Part shown: positions 9,888-21,380 of the stretch, in pieces
Layout: each line of letters opens with the position of its first letter
How positions within the stretch are numbered: the first letter of the stretch is position 1
Assembly (NCBI GenBank): GCA_023525975.1
Contig: CM042046.1
Coordinates: 39,339,501 to 39,403,500, forward strand
Source: Smallanthus sonchifolius
Taxonomy: Eukaryota > Streptophyta > Magnoliopsida > Asterales > Asteraceae
DNA length: 64,000 nt
Direction of reading: 5' to 3'
The notes under the pieces: generated by a model
The model's database searches: none
Seen by the model: the letters and a program-made list of their open reading frames with translations, nothing else
What the model was told of the DNA's origin: nothing
Program-made: the position numbers and the translations under genes

Positions 9888-10457
9888 GGCGAAATTGGAC
9901 AAAAGGATTTCGCAAGTCTCGAAGTGGTCAAAGCTACTTCCGAGAAGTTTGATCAAATCAAGGCTCGAATGAAAGCCGCAAAGGACAGACAGAAATCATA
10001 CGCGGATAAGAGAAGAAGGGATTTAGAGTTTCAAGTGGGGGACATGGTACTGTTAAAGGTATCACCATGGAAAGGAATCATTCGATTCAGAAAACGTGGC
10101 AAACTAAGTCCAAGGTTTGTCGGACCTTTCAAGATTTTAGCGAGAGTGGGTCAAGTTGCTTACAGACTCGACCTACCCATGGAGCTTAGTGGGATACACC
10201 CTACGTTCCACGTGTCGCACTTACGCAAGTGCCTAGCTGACGACACAGCTCACATACCTTACGACGAGATCGAAGTGGATAACAGTCTAAATTATGTGGA
10301 GGAACCAATAGCCATTATTGACCGAGCTGAGAAACGACTACGCAATAAGTCGATTCCTTTAGTCAAAGTACAATGGAAGCACAGGAAAGGGTCAGAAGCT
10401 ACATGGGAAAAAGAAGACGAGATGAGGGGACTATACCCTAAATTGTTTAACGTATAA
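9888..10457 (+). pseudogene. Gypsy integrase C-terminus with chromodomain
   Basis: Continues the integrase frame: KDRQKSYADKRRRDLEF, VGDMVLLKVSPWKG, KLSPRFVGPFKIL, HPTFHVSHLRKCL, and then a chromodomain-like tail (VKVQWKHRKGSEATWEKEDE) ending at a natural-looking stop at 10455-10457. In chromoviruses this tail targets integration to particular chromatin. The presence of the chromodomain supports the chromovirus assignment. Confidence 0.93.
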
Positions 10458-10480
10458 GCGGTTTCGAGGACGAAACCTCT

Positions 10481-10495
10481 TTAAGGAGGGTAGAC
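10481..10495 (+). other. Polypurine tract
   Basis: TTAAGGAGGGTAGAC just upstream of the 3' LTR start at 10497, the plus-strand priming site of LTR elements. Confidence 0.85.
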
Positions 10496-10988
10496 TTGTA
10501 ACATCCCAAAAATATTAAATAAATAAATGTAATAACGCGATCGAGACTTAACCGACAAAAATGAAAGGAAAATGGATGGGCTCGTGCTCGGCTCCAACAG
10601 GTCAAGGAAACCCATCTATATAAGGGCCAAGAAAGCCTCAACTCTCTCATTTGCAACATCTAGAGAGAGAAAGGAGAGCTCGGGTCTAGAGAGAGAAAGT
10701 CGACGGATCGACACGAGATTGAATGAGCACTTTACTGCTGAGCTCGTGAGCAAAACCTCCGAATCAGAATCACAATCTAGGTAACGATTCGACCTTAAAC
10801 TGAGTTTTTCTTCGTTTTGGGGTTTCTCGGGTTTTAGCTAAATATGAGACGTTTTTATGGATGAAACTTGAAAATAAGCTTAGAACTAGCATCTAGAATG
10901 AAAACCGCACATTTTGATCAAAGAAAGTTATAAGATTAGCATGACCGGATTAACATGCAAGAAATTCGGACTTGTCCAGGAAGCAGGT

Positions 10989-11178
10989 CTTGCGTACTTA
11001 TCAAGTACGCAAGAAGGATGTCATGCGTACTTATCAAGTACGCATGAGGAATGTCCTGCGTACTTATCAAGTACGCATGAGGAAGATCCTGCGTACTTAT
11101 CAAGTACGCAAGAATAATGTTCTGCGTACTTCCCAAGTACGCATGAGCATGACCCTGTGCACTTACTAAGTGCGCAGG
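10989..11178. repeat. Six-unit hairpin array in the 3' LTR
   Basis: Same array as 4074-4263 at a constant offset of 6,915 bp. Unit 1 is a perfect repeat here (GCGTACTTATCAAGTACGC) where the 5' LTR has one mismatch. The last unit has GTGCACTT facing AAGTGCGC, so one pair is lost in this copy. Confidence 0.92.
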
Positions 11179-11441
11179 CAGCAGACCAGTAAGTAAAGTG
11201 AGTATGTTTAGAATGATTAAACCGTTAGAGTCGGGATTGGTTCTGATGTGTATTTAACTACCTAATTCAGATCATACGTGACATTGTTGGACCTTTGTTT
11301 AGGACAACCAAGACTAGCTTATTAGGTGAGTTCTATGTGCCCCCTTCTATGTTATGTGCAAATCATTTTAATTGTTTTGGGGCTGAAGTGTATACACTAA
11401 ATGAATAAATGCTATGAATGTCAATGTGATCATACGTGGTA

Positions 11442-11484
<43 letters not shown>

Positions 11485-11814
11485 TTATATATGAAAATGA
11501 ATTATGAATAAAGAATGAAACGTATGATTATAAAGAATGAATGAAAGAAGGACATAACGTAAATGAATGAAATCTTGCTTTATATTATATATATTGCATG
11601 TTATGAATGTATGTAAACGTTATGAACCCTTCTATGACAACGGCTACTTCAGTAGATGGACGACCACGTGACTATTTTGCAACCGGGACAAAAACGTTCC
11701 TTCGCAAGCTAGGACGTATAAAATGGCACTAATAGACGGTCGAAGCAAATGTCTTAACTCAAGTAGAACGGTTGCATACATAATGGTCGAGTGGGAAACT
11801 GATGCCTTAGGGCA

Positions 11815-11943
11815 GACGGACAAAAGGACGGACTACGACGGTAGGACGGTTTAAGAGCGGACGGACAAAGGTTGCCGGACGGATTTAAGTTTCGACGGAC
11901 AGTTTTCTAGAGCCGGACGGTTAATGAACAGGGCTACGACGGT
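11815..11943 (+). repeat. GACGG-rich array in the 3' LTR
   Basis: Counterpart of 4851-4979, with one substitution in the GACGGACAG portion. Confidence 0.75.
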
Positions 11944-12468
11944 AGTTCTCACTGCGATGTCTTTGTGACATTCGCGACAAGTATGATGGGTTGATCACCC
12001 TTAAGTTTATGGCCAAATGAATGTTCTCCCCAAGTAAGTATGTATGTACATATGTATATACTCAATATGAATGTTATGTGAGAACAGTAAAGCAAAGAAT
12101 ATGTAAAATATCGAATGTTAAGTATATTATATATATATATATATAATATTCATGATAAGATAAATATTATGTATGATTGTCTATAAACTAGAACTCACCA
12201 GCGGTAGCTGACTTTTAGTATACATTTCAGGTAAAGGAAGAAAGGGTCGTGCGAAGGCATGAAGGTTACCCGACACAAGACTGACATCCCACTTATTATA
12301 TGTTAAGACGATGTTATGTATTTAATTGTTAAGACTTCCGCTGTTATGTCATGTCATGTTACGTTATGTAATGATTGAATTCAAATGTTTTAAATTTAAG
12401 CTCAGTATTTATGACTATGTTTATGAGTAAATCCAACAAGTGAGGTTACCCGGGAATGGGGCCTTATA

Positions 12469-12473
12469 GGCTA
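12469..12473. repeat. Right target-site duplication GGCTA
   Basis: Exact copy of 3577-3581. Confidence 0.93.
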
Positions 12474-12890
12474 GAACTTCATGTATATTTGTCACAGAGT
12501 AATATTCTTTTTTCCCGAAAATCATAAGTGTTTGACACCGGATATGGTTTTCACATATGCAATAATTTGCAGGGATTAAGGAGGGCAAGAGAACATAAAC
12601 CAAGCGACTTAAAACTCCATGTTAGCAATGGAGGTAATGTTGCAGTCAAGGCAATGGGAACATATCAGATACTTCTATCAAGTGGTCTTTATTTAAATTT
12701 AGGCAATGTCAACTATACTTAGTTTAAGTAGGAACATTATTTCAGTTTCCCATTTGTGTGAATAGGGTTTTAGTTATGTATTTAATGATGATAACATTAT
12801 GGTTTACATGGATACTATATTTTATTTTTAAGCTAAACCTCAAATATGAAATACATGAAGTCAATGTAAAGAATTCATGCAATCACAACT
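12474..12890 (+). pseudogene. Ty1/copia protease remnant (copia-1, continued)
   Basis: Reading resumes after the gypsy insertion with FDTGYGFHICNNLQGLRRAR (about 12529-12588), which is the copia aspartic protease motif (normally D-S-G with SHI-C following), then AVKAMGTYQILLSSGLYLNL. In-frame stops and shifts follow, with further copia-like text to about 12890. Together with 2740-3576 it shows that the gypsy element landed between the zinc knuckle and the protease of this copia copy. Confidence 0.85.
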
Positions 12891-12892
12891 AT

Positions 12893-14247
12893 TTTATTTT
12901 GGTGCTATTCTTTTTTTATATATCTTGGTTTAACTGTGGGGGCAAATGTGAACAAGGAGTCTAATTGGAAACCGGTGTTTGATATTGTGGAATCTAGATT
13001 GTCTCTTTGGAAAGCCTCTATCCTTTCTATTGGGGGCAAAGTCGGTTCTTGAAAGTCTTCCAAACTATTATTTTTCTATGTATAAGGCCTCGGTTAAAGT
13101 TATTGATAGTTTGTAAGTGATTTTTTTAAAAAATTTATGGGGTGCTTCTAATAGTGAGAGAAAAGTTCATTGGGTGGCTTGGGATCGGGGCACTACCACT
13201 AAAAGGTCGGGCAGGCTGGGCCTAAGTAAATTCAAGGATATTAATTACTCTATGTTAGCTAAATGGACGTGGAGGTATAAAAATAAAGATAATAATTTAT
13301 GGAAGAAAGTGGTGGATGCCTTTCATTACAATAACATGAGTTGGTCCTTTATTCCGGGTTCAAAATTGGTGCCCGAGGTGTGGAATAACATAGTCAAGTT
13401 GGGTGCTAAGATTGTGATTTCGGGACTTCATCTCCAATAATTTTTCAAGGGCATGGTCGGTAATGGAAATAGTATTAAATTTTGGTTGGACCCTTGGCTT
13501 TGTAATGGCCCTTTAAAAGAGGTGTTTCCTAACCTCTTCAAACTAGAGGCAAAGAAAAAATGTAAAGTTGGTGATAGATTCAACACAAGGGATCAAAATT
13601 TTGAAGGCAAATGGAATTGGAAAATGGCCCCCGAAATTGGTGTGGAAGGCATCAAATGGACTGCTATTCGGAATATGTTGGTTCCGGTCCAGCTCAGGTA
13701 CGTTCTCGGATGGCTCGGTTAAGGATTGCCTTTCTAGAAGTAGAGTTTACAACCATGGTTATATTATGAAATGGTGCAAATGGGTTCCTCTTAAATGTAA
13801 TATTTTTGCTTGGAGGAGGAATCCATCGACCATCTTTTGATTTCGTGTAGAGTTGCATCAACAGTGTGGCAGCATATTGCGGTGTGGTGCCACATTCCCC
13901 CGATTTTCTCTTTTTCGGTTAGAGATTTATTGGATCTTCATTCTTTTATGCGATTGGAAGAAGTTAGTAAAAAGGTGTTTCATGGTATAATTATGGTGAC
14001 TTGTTGGTGTCTTTGGAAAGCTAGGAACGAGAAAAGATTTTCCAAAAAAGCGGATAAGATTGAAGATATTATCCAAAATATCAAGACTTTAGGTTTTTTG
14101 TGGATTGTAAATAGATCCAAATTGAAGTCCATTAGCTGGACCAATTATTGTAAGTTTATTTTGATGTAATTTTTCTGGTTTTGTGTTTGGTTAGCGCCCC
14201 ATGTTTAATGGGTTGCTCTGTGAATGAAATTTGCCTTTAAAAAAAAT
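12893..14247 (+). mobile_element. 5'-truncated LINE (non-LTR retrotransposon) 3' end
   Basis: Translation in mixed frames shows the C-terminal part of a plant LINE ORF2: a YLGLTVGAN-type segment, NWKPVFDIVESRLSLWKA, then SNSERKVHWVAWD, LGLSKFKDINYSMLAKWTWR, WKKVVDAFHYNN, GNGNSIKFWLDPWLCNGPL and a zinc-binding RT-associated domain (EESIDHLLISCRVASTVW, CWCLWKARNEKRF). Several frameshifts and a stop break it. A short 3' UTR with ATGGGTTGCTC and an A-run near 14239-14246 ends it. The RT catalytic core is missing, so it is 5' truncated, as is usual for LINEs. No clear target duplication was found. Confidence 0.88.
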
Positions 14248-14795
14248 TAGACTTCAACTTTAATCATGTATGGCACACACTCCTAGTTCTCATTTAAATC
14301 ATGTTGTATAAATTCTATTTGAGAATTTTGAAAATTCAACCAACATGTCAATAAATGTTAAATTTTGGGGTCAAAATTTTAAATATCAAACTTTAGTGTT
14401 CAATACCTAAATGAGGACACTTCAGGGATGATTTGTGCCATCTTGTAATATTTAAATCCTTTGATATGCTTTACTCCTCTTGGGTCGGTTTTTATGAAAA
14501 AGAGAACATAAAACCCAAAGCCTTTTGCTCTTCTAGGCCAAATCCAAGACCCAAGCTAAATTAATGTTTATTTAGAAATTAATGACTATTGTTAATATGA
14601 TGCTAGCCCATTTGGTAAAGTCATATGACTATTAAATAGTGAGGGTTCAAGTCTCTTAGTAGATAAAATGATGGGTCAATTTACCGTTAAAATTTTTTAA
14701 TAAATGTCTATATTTTATTTAGAAAAATTAAAGTTAAATTGTTCATGTACAAGGATGTGATTCGCCTAAAATGTTACTAATATATAAGTAGAAAA
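14248..14795. other. AT-rich stretch, no gene seen
   Basis: No recognisable coding domain, TIR or LTR end. Possibly the continuation of the sequence into which the LINE inserted. Confidence 0.5.
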
Positions 14796-15072
14796 AAGTA
14801 TATTGTATTTTAGTAATTAATGACATTTATTTAGAGGTAGAATATAATATTATTATGTAGGGCCAATGCCTTTGTGAAAGACAGAACTTAAATTGATGAA
14901 AATGGTTAGGCATAAATCTGATGCTTAAATTATGATTCAAGTCAAATGCTGATTCAAGTCAAATGCTAGTAATGTCCTTTTCTATTTCTTGCAGGCATTA
15001 TATGTAATCAACCACTTATGGTAGTTAGACATTTACCCAAATCTAAATTTTATGTCACATTAACTGTTCACG
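14796..15072 (+). repeat. Block duplicated at 21533-21799 (copy 1)
   Basis: About 275 bp closely matching 21533-21799 in the same orientation, from AAGTATATTGTATTT to TGTCACATTAACTSTTCAC. Copy 1 also has a short internal duplication (GATTCAAGTCAAATGCT twice, about 14935-14967). A splice-acceptor-like TTCTTGCAG at about 14987-14995 is followed by an open stretch including VVRHLPKSKFYVTLT in both copies. It may be a diverged exon; I do not recognise the protein. Confidence 0.8.
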
Positions 15073-15196
15073 AGCTCTTGAATGTGCCCTTTGGATTGTT
15101 GTTACTGATGGTTTGAAATATTATATTTTGGTCCTTGTAGCATCTCTAACGGGAATTCATGGGCGTCGGATGGCATGTACGGCTCGACTGTATAAA

Positions 15197-15237
<41 letters not shown>

Positions 15238-15679
15238 GTTGAAGTTGGTCCCATATATAAGGGGTCCTTATGTATTAAGGTTTAAGTTAGTTTAATTTTC
15301 AAGTTTTGATAAGGAAAACAAATAATGAGTATACCTAAAAAAGTTTCTTTTCACTAAAACTCATTCCAACATTAATATGTGTGAGCGGCTTAACATATTT
15401 TGAGATTTAAAACGAGTTTTGAAATTGAGGCTTTTTGGAAGTTTTCTAAATATATGTAAGTTTTTAAAATATAATTATATAGAACGTCAAAACGTATAAT
15501 ATTAATATTTAGGCCATGGTCAACTCAACCTTTTCGGGGTCCCAAATCAAATTATAAAATTGGGGCTCTTTTCATTGTCGAGGATGTGGAGGCATAAGGA
15601 GCCGCCCCTAGCCCCTTAGCTCATGGGTCTAATTGTGGATGCCCGTATGGGCTTAACTTGTTTGTTAAGTCATCAACCC
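15073..15679. other. No gene seen; AAT microsatellite inside
   Basis: Contains a run of AAT/ATA trinucleotides at about 15197-15236. The poly-Asn ORF over it is a microsatellite artefact. Confidence 0.7.
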
Positions 15680-15850
15680 TAGATCAGTCTTATAAAAAAA
15701 CTTTGATGCACTTGTAATTTTCTTGAGCATAATAATAATAATAATATAAACCCTAGTTGCAGCCTATGGACATAGGTCACCTTGGTCAAACCACGTTAAA
15801 TCTCTCGTGTCGTTTATTGCTTTCGAGTTTGTGTGTGTGCGTTGGTCATA
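15680..15850 (+). mobile_element. Ty1/copia LTR fragment
   Basis: The segment CCTAGTTGCAGCCTATGG and following AGGTCACCTTGG, CCACGTTAAATCTC parallels 31950-32010 of the copia-2 3' LTR. Boundaries uncertain. Confidence 0.6.
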
Positions 15851-15944
15851 ACCTTAAAAAAAACATTTTTTTCTTAAAATCCCAACACATGGGAATATGA
15901 TGATGTGCATTTTTTGTATACAATTTCTTAACTTTAAATATTTA

Positions 15945-16225
15945 TCTTTATACTAATAAATAAAAATCATATGGGGACACGTGTCACTTTCTACCGCATA
16001 ATCAACATATTTTTCCGTCTCTATTTCGTATTAAATGATGATATTAAAAAATATGTTTTTAAATATTCAATATAAATCTAATTATGAATAATTATTATTT
16101 AATTATAGATAGTTATTATATCCTTAACCAAATGAATTTGATAAAAATTAACACTTATCAATTATATATAAAAAACTAATACCCCGTTGAAAGAAAATTG
16201 TTTTAAAAATTAACTTAATAGAATT
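15945..16225 (+). mobile_element. Helitron-like 5' segment
   Basis: Starts TCTTTATACTAATAAATAAA and continues with GGGGACACGTGTCACTTTCT, then CGTCTCTATTTCGTATTAAA. It matches the 5' half of the Helitron at 25866-26262. The matching 3' half appears at about 21381-21528, so the whole may be one Helitron of about 5.6 kb that carries, or was later filled by, the material between. Confidence 0.6.
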
Positions 16226-16502
16226 TAGAGTAAATTTCTTTTTGAGTTCCTGTGGTTTATTCAAAAATTCGTTTTGAATCTAATGGTTTCAATTGAACTT
16301 TTTGAGTCCTTGTGGTTTCATTTTCGTTTCAATTAAAGTCAGACCTCTAACACCGTTAGAGAGATTCTGTTAAGTTATTGTAGATTGACTAAACTACCCT
16401 TATTATTATAAATAAAATAAAAATATTTAAACATAAAAAGATCTCACTTTTCACCACAGATCTTCCCTCCAACCGATCACCACCACCATCTCCAACAGAT
16501 CA
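16226..16502. other. Sequence interrupted by solo LTR C
   Basis: Contains a repeated phrase (GAGTTCCTGTGGTTT / GAGTCCTTGTGGTTT) and a CCACCACC-rich end that resumes after the LTR at 20117. No coding signal. Confidence 0.6.
16498..16502. repeat. Left TSD GATCA of solo LTR C
   Basis: GATCA, repeated exactly at 20117-20121. Confidence 0.93.
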
Positions 16503-17610
16503 TGTAATATCCAGGATTTTCTGACCTATACTTTCCTAAACCCTTGCACGTATTATTAATTCAAAACTTGAAATTTTATCAAAACTATTTTCTTGAATAA
16601 TAAATATTGATTTAATGGATATATATTTAAGAAAAACAATAATACTTGAGATATATATTTATACACACATATATATATATATATATATATGAGACTTATT
16701 TAAGAGTATATATCTTATAAATAAACTATACTAAATTCTTAAAAACTTTATGGATTTATAATTATATAAATAAAATAATTTATAAACTTATTCTAAAATA
16801 CTTAAACTTGTAAATCATAAATCTTAGATTTTATTTTATAAATGTATAAAATAATAAAAGGAAATAAAACTTATAAAACTTATTTAGTTTTTATAAAAAT
16901 AAAACATAATTATTTTTATAAAAAGTCCAGGGACTAAAACTGCTATTTTTGAAACTTATTTTAAACTTAAAAGTTATGTTTTAACATAAAATGATAAAAC
17001 CTCTAAACTTCAGGGACCAAACTTGTAATCAACCCAAACTCCCAGAAACCAAATCGATCACGAATTCGAACCCTCTCAAGCCCGGTTTTCGTCCCTCTTT
17101 ATTCGAAATCGCATTTCCGGCTAGGTTCGTTGCACCTCGAGCTTCCCTCCGAGCGTTCGACCCAACCCCAATGCAATTCAATGCCTAATTTCGATCCTAA
17201 CACCCGCGTGATTCAAACATTTACTCGTTTTCATTCACCCGTAAACCTCTCAACGGTACGAGCATTTAACGTCGAAATTGATTATAAATACCTATTGGAA
17301 CTCATTAGCGACATCACACTCTAACTTCCCATTGTCTCAATTCCACAAAATCATACCTGCATTGTTCGATCTAGTCCTACGACAGCCAACCCAGAACTTA
17401 GAAGTTGTTCGTCCTTAATTCGATATCAATTCAGGTAAACTTCATGGCCAAAATCTTCGTTTTCCTTCATAGATGAAAATCCCTCTGTCAATTTACAACG
17501 ACAAAGGGATTATCGATTCGTAATTTGGATTTGAAATTCTAGGGTTCATACGGGAATTAGGGACGATTTCAGGATATGTTTATCAAATTCTTTTTGTGTG
17601 TTATAACCCA

Positions 17611-17689
17611 ACGAGGCCCGTAGTCGGGTGGTTAGGCGTGTGTGTGTGTGTGACTCGGTTGGCCCGGGTTCGATCCGGCCAACCCGAGT
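17611..17689 (+). other. tRNA-like module inside solo LTR C
   Basis: An A-box-like GGGTGGTTAGGCG (17626-17638) and a B-box GGTTCGATCC (17667-17676), followed by TTTTT, with G/C-rich surroundings in an otherwise AT-rich LTR. A TG run replaces the anticodon arm, and the T-arm pairing is imperfect. I do not call it a tRNA gene. The same kind of module occurs in LTRs D and F. Confidence 0.6.
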
Positions 17690-17925
17690 TTTTGCTGTTT
17701 GATTTTTTTAAAGCTTTTTAATCAGTTTTATACTTTCTAATAATTTTTATAAATTCTGTTAAACCTTTATAAACTTATAAATGAATTTTATTTACATTTT
17801 TACATTCTGGAAATATTCTAATTAAATTTAGCTTAGTTAAAACTTATAATAATAAATTCTTTAAGAATAGTTTTAAAGACTTAAAAACTATAAAAAAAAA
17901 TACTTTTATACTTTATAAAACTTAT

Positions 17926-18257
17926 ACTATAAACATAAAGTACTTTATAAAATCAAAAACTTAATTTATTATTTCTTTCCTGAAATAATAAACCTGTTTT
18001 GTTTAAAACTTTAAATTAATTTATAAACTTTGAATTTAAAACAGAAAACTTATATAATAATTATAAAATTAGAAAAGTTTATAAAAAACTTACTATAAAC
18101 AGAAAATACTTTATAAAATCAGAAACAAAATTTATTATTTCTTTCCTGAAATAATAAACCTGTTTTGTTTAAAACTTTAAATTAATTTATAAACTTTGAA
18201 TTTAAAACAGAAAACTTATATAATAATTATAAAATCAGAAAAGTTTATAAAAAACTT
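17926..18257 (+). repeat. 166-bp tandem duplication
   Basis: 17926-18091 and 18092-18257 are near-identical, sharing ATTTCTTTCCTGAAATAATA and CCTGTTTTGTTTAAAAC at a 166-bp offset. It makes LTR C longer than its relative D. Confidence 0.93.
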
Positions 18258-20116
18258 ACATTTTAATATAAAAAAAAAACAGAAACTTATAAAATTTTGC
18301 ATTTTAATTTATATCTATTTAAATCAAGACTTGTTTACTTGATTTAAAACATAAAATAAATATACTTTATTTAAAATTAGAATACTTGTAAACTCATAAA
18401 ATAAATAAAATCTATATTTATTTAACTCAAGGCTTTGTTCATTTATTTAAATTAAATGAATATACAATGTAAAACTTAAACAGAAACTTTAATTTAATAA
18501 ATTTCAAACTTATAACTTGTAATTTATATAAACAGAAATTTATATAAATTTAAAACAAGAGAAATAAATATATGCATTTATTTTCCCAAATGCTTATAAA
18601 CTTGTAAACTTTAAAAACATTTATAAACTTATAAACCTTATAAGAAATTCTATTTAAACATATTTATTAAACTTATAACTTCATTTATTTAAACTTATAA
18701 GAACATTTTAAACATTATTTATTTACATGTTAAATTGTAAAATAAATATTTAACATCTAAATACTTTAATAGATGATTAAACAAAATAATTATTCTTATA
18801 AGATAATTATTTATCCTTAGGAATTATGTATGCTTTAAATAATTATTATTAAAATTTAACCATTATTTACTCTTTAAATAATTATTTATCCTTAATAATT
18901 ATTCTTTTATCATTAATCCTTGTTTATTCTTTGAATAAATCCTTAATAACTATTTATTCTTTAAATGATTATTATAAATCTTTAATAACTAGTTATTCTT
19001 TAAAACAATTATTATTAATCTTTAATAATTACTTAGTATTACACTTACCTATTGTTACAACCTTATTTATAAAAAATGCCTAGAAAACTAGTTTGAATTA
19101 TTATTACCAACTTGTGTAATTAATAATTATAAAGCCTTCCTAAATAATTATTTTTAGTAATAATTATTCTAAACTATAAAATTATTAAACTTGATATACA
19201 AGTCTTGTAATTAAAACTTGTTCTAAACCTTATAAACACAATCAATCTCGTCTCCCATTTGGAACCCTAGTTAATCTTAGAATCCTAGATCCTTATTGCC
19301 ATAGACTTATAGGATCAAACTTTAAACTTTAGACTTATGTTCTTAGGCTTATTGTGAGGGTATTCTCCCTCCAAACCTTGCTACACTTAATCATTGTTGG
19401 ACACTCTTCATCATCCAAGTGAGTATACTTAGCCCCTTTTCGTTTTACATTCTTTATAAACTTGGGGTGAAACATGTATCAAAACTTATACAATTTTTGT
19501 ACAACTATGCCTATATGCTTATTCTTATGTGATGCTTGAGACTTGCATGCTTAAATTAGACTTAATAGTAGCATATCCATTAACTTTGATCAAGCCTATG
19601 GTAACAATGATAGATCTATTGTATTTGACCAATCCACCTAGTTTGATTGACCCTTCGGGGGGAGTCCATAGTGATTGTTACTGAATTTAAACTTTAAACT
19701 TTTAAGGGTAACCTCGGGTTATGCCTAAACTTGGTTGGAGGATTGGTATGCACAATGTTTAACATGTTTTGTTCTCACACTTATACAACATAATGCATGA
19801 CATAGTGAATTGTAAACTTTTCAAAGACTTTACTAAACTATGATAAAACCTTTATATCTCACCAACTATTTTTAATTGACAGTTTACTCAACATGTTTCA
19901 GGGTTGCAAGTATGAAGCCTTATTGTGATCACATAGGATGCTTTGGACTTAGATTCTTATCAACTTAAACCTTGTATCTTGTTAAGTTTGTTTGTTACTT
20001 GTATTGTAAACTTGAAAGTATTAATGAAATTACTTAAAACTTTAATAGTCAACCTTGTGCTTTTGAACAACCGCGTCCGCCCCGACGTATAATCCGCCGT
20101 CGGTTGGGGTGTGACA

Positions 20117-20121
20117 GATCA
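20117..20121. repeat. Right TSD GATCA of solo LTR C
   Basis: Exact copy of 16498-16502. The interrupted CCACCACC-rich sequence continues after it to about 20298. Confidence 0.93.
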
Positions 20122-20298
20122 CCACCACCATCTCCAGCCGCCGGCCAGACCCACCACCACTGCGCAACCCCCACACCATAGCCGATGAATCTCTTTCCCG
20201 TCAAAGAAAATTCCCATGAAACATCATGGGAGAAAACTCAAATCCAATCAAGTACTTGATATCTGCATTTTGGACTCAAAATGCCTTGCATCAAGAAC

Positions 20299-20796
20299 TA
20301 GGCATGTAAATGAACCGAACGTTCATGAACTGTTCGGCGGGAAGTTCGTTTATGTTCGTTTATTTAATAAACGAACGAACATGAACACATGTCGTGTTTG
20401 TTCATTTATGTTCGTGAACGTTCGTTTATATTCGTTCATTTATGTTCGTTTATGATCGTTTATTTGTGTTCATTTGTTTTAGGATGAATAATGTACATTT
20501 GAACCACTAATTTACATGTGTTTTTGGATAAATTATTAAGTATTAAACTTGTTCATGTGTGTTCACTAATGTCCGTTTGTGTTTTTTTTATGTTTGTTCG
20601 TTTGTGTTCGTTTTATGTTTGTTCATTTGTGTTCGTTTACGTTCATTTAGCTTTTTAACGAACGAACATGAACGAACACGAACATTTCCGTTTTCTTAAT
20701 GAACGAACATGAACAAAAAATGTGTTCGATTATGTGTTCTTGTTCGATTAAAATTAAATAAACGAACACGAACACGCCGATGTTCGTGTTCGTTCA
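20299..20796. repeat. Element built of degenerate GTTCGTTTATGTTCG motifs
   Basis: About 500 bp of short motifs GTTCGTTTATGTTC on one strand and GAACGAACATGAAC on the other, in blocks that pair with each other. Ends near TAGGCATGTAAATGAACC and GATGTTCGTGTTCGTTCAG. The ORF over it is an artefact of the repeats. See also 40184-40610, 56245-56468, 43618-43735 and 38098-38375. Confidence 0.75.
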
Positions 20797-21380
20797 GTCA
20801 CAAAAACCACAAAACATATATTAAAGTAGATCCCATTCCATAAAAGGAAATTATCACCTAAATTTCACAAAGTAAATAGAAGGATTGTTTCGATATTCTA
20901 AGTCATAATTTTTTTTTCAATCTCCCTCCCAATCAGGCTTCATAATTTCAAGATCCAAATCACTTTTCTTCAAGATTTGTTCCACGAGAGGGGGGTTTCC
21001 ATAAAGAAATCACCTGATAAAGAAGGAAACCCGGGAACTTGACCCGACCCGATTTCATCAGGAAGTGAATAGCTTTTTTCTTCAGACCCAGAAACTGATC
21101 TGCCACCGCCGAAAATGGGGGCCAGACCCACCATCACTACACAACACCACCGTCTTCGTTGTCCAAACCACTGCCGTCGGCTTCCTGCTAGAATACACCA
21201 CCACTGTCGCCGCCTTACCTGGTCTGCGATGGATTTAGGGTTGGGTTGGGATTGTTAGAGAAGATAGAGCGAGAGATACAATTGAAACCATTGGATTCAA
21301 AGCGATTATTTGAGCAAACCATAGAGACTCAAAACGAAATTTATAACTGTAACGTAAAAGTACATTTTTTTAAACATATT
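20797..21380. other. No gene recognised
   Basis: CCACC-rich pieces (about 21100-21220) and short open stretches without a recognisable domain. Confidence 0.5.

Larger units (their letters stand above)
3582..12468 (+). mobile_element. Ty3/gypsy chromovirus (Tekay/Del-like), structurally complete but coding-dead
   Basis: An 8,887-bp LTR retrotransposon. Order: LTR (3582-5515), initiator-Met tRNA primer binding site (5519-5530), gag, zinc-knuckle region, protease, reverse transcriptase, RNase H, integrase with chromodomain, polypurine tract (10481-10495), LTR (10497-12468). The perfect 5-bp TSD shows it sits where it inserted. The domain order PR-RT-RH-IN and the C-terminal chromodomain place it among Ty3/gypsy chromoviruses; the Tekay/Del assignment is by resemblance. 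The reading frame is broken by frameshifts near 6070, 6696 and 8406 and by stops at 6225, 7292, 8991 and 9885, so it cannot make its own polyprotein. It inserted into an older copia element. Confidence 0.95.
10497..12468 (+). repeat. 3' LTR of the gypsy element
   Basis: 1,972 bp, starting TGTAACATCC and ending CCTTATA (the terminal CA of the 5' LTR is TA here). TATA box at 10617-10623. It carries a longer AT run (about 11450-11482), an extra segment of about 24 bp near 11518 and the same hairpin and GACGG arrays as the 5' LTR. Confidence 0.95.
16503..20116 (+). mobile_element. Solo LTR C (Ty3/gypsy-type)
   Basis: 3,614 bp starting TGTAATATCC and ending TTGGGGTGTGACA, flanked by perfect GATCA duplications. 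There is no primer binding site, polypurine tract or coding domain inside, so it is a solo LTR left by LTR-LTR recombination. Much of the middle is TTATAAA/ACTTATAAA-rich low-complexity sequence. Features inside: AT microsatellite (about 16668-16690), tRNA-like module (17611-17689) and a 166-bp tandem duplication. Same family as solo LTR D on the other strand. Confidence 0.93.

Noticed and set aside
15113..15295. Poly-Asn ORF
   Set aside because: Made by an AAT microsatellite.
17611..17689. Functional tRNA gene
   Set aside because: A- and B-boxes are present, but the anticodon arm is a TG run and the acceptor ends do not pair. The same verdict applies to 30415-30494, 53387-53464 and 51319-51390.
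20216..20455. 79-residue ORF over the GTTCG-motif repeat
   Set aside because: Produced by the repeated words; no known domain.
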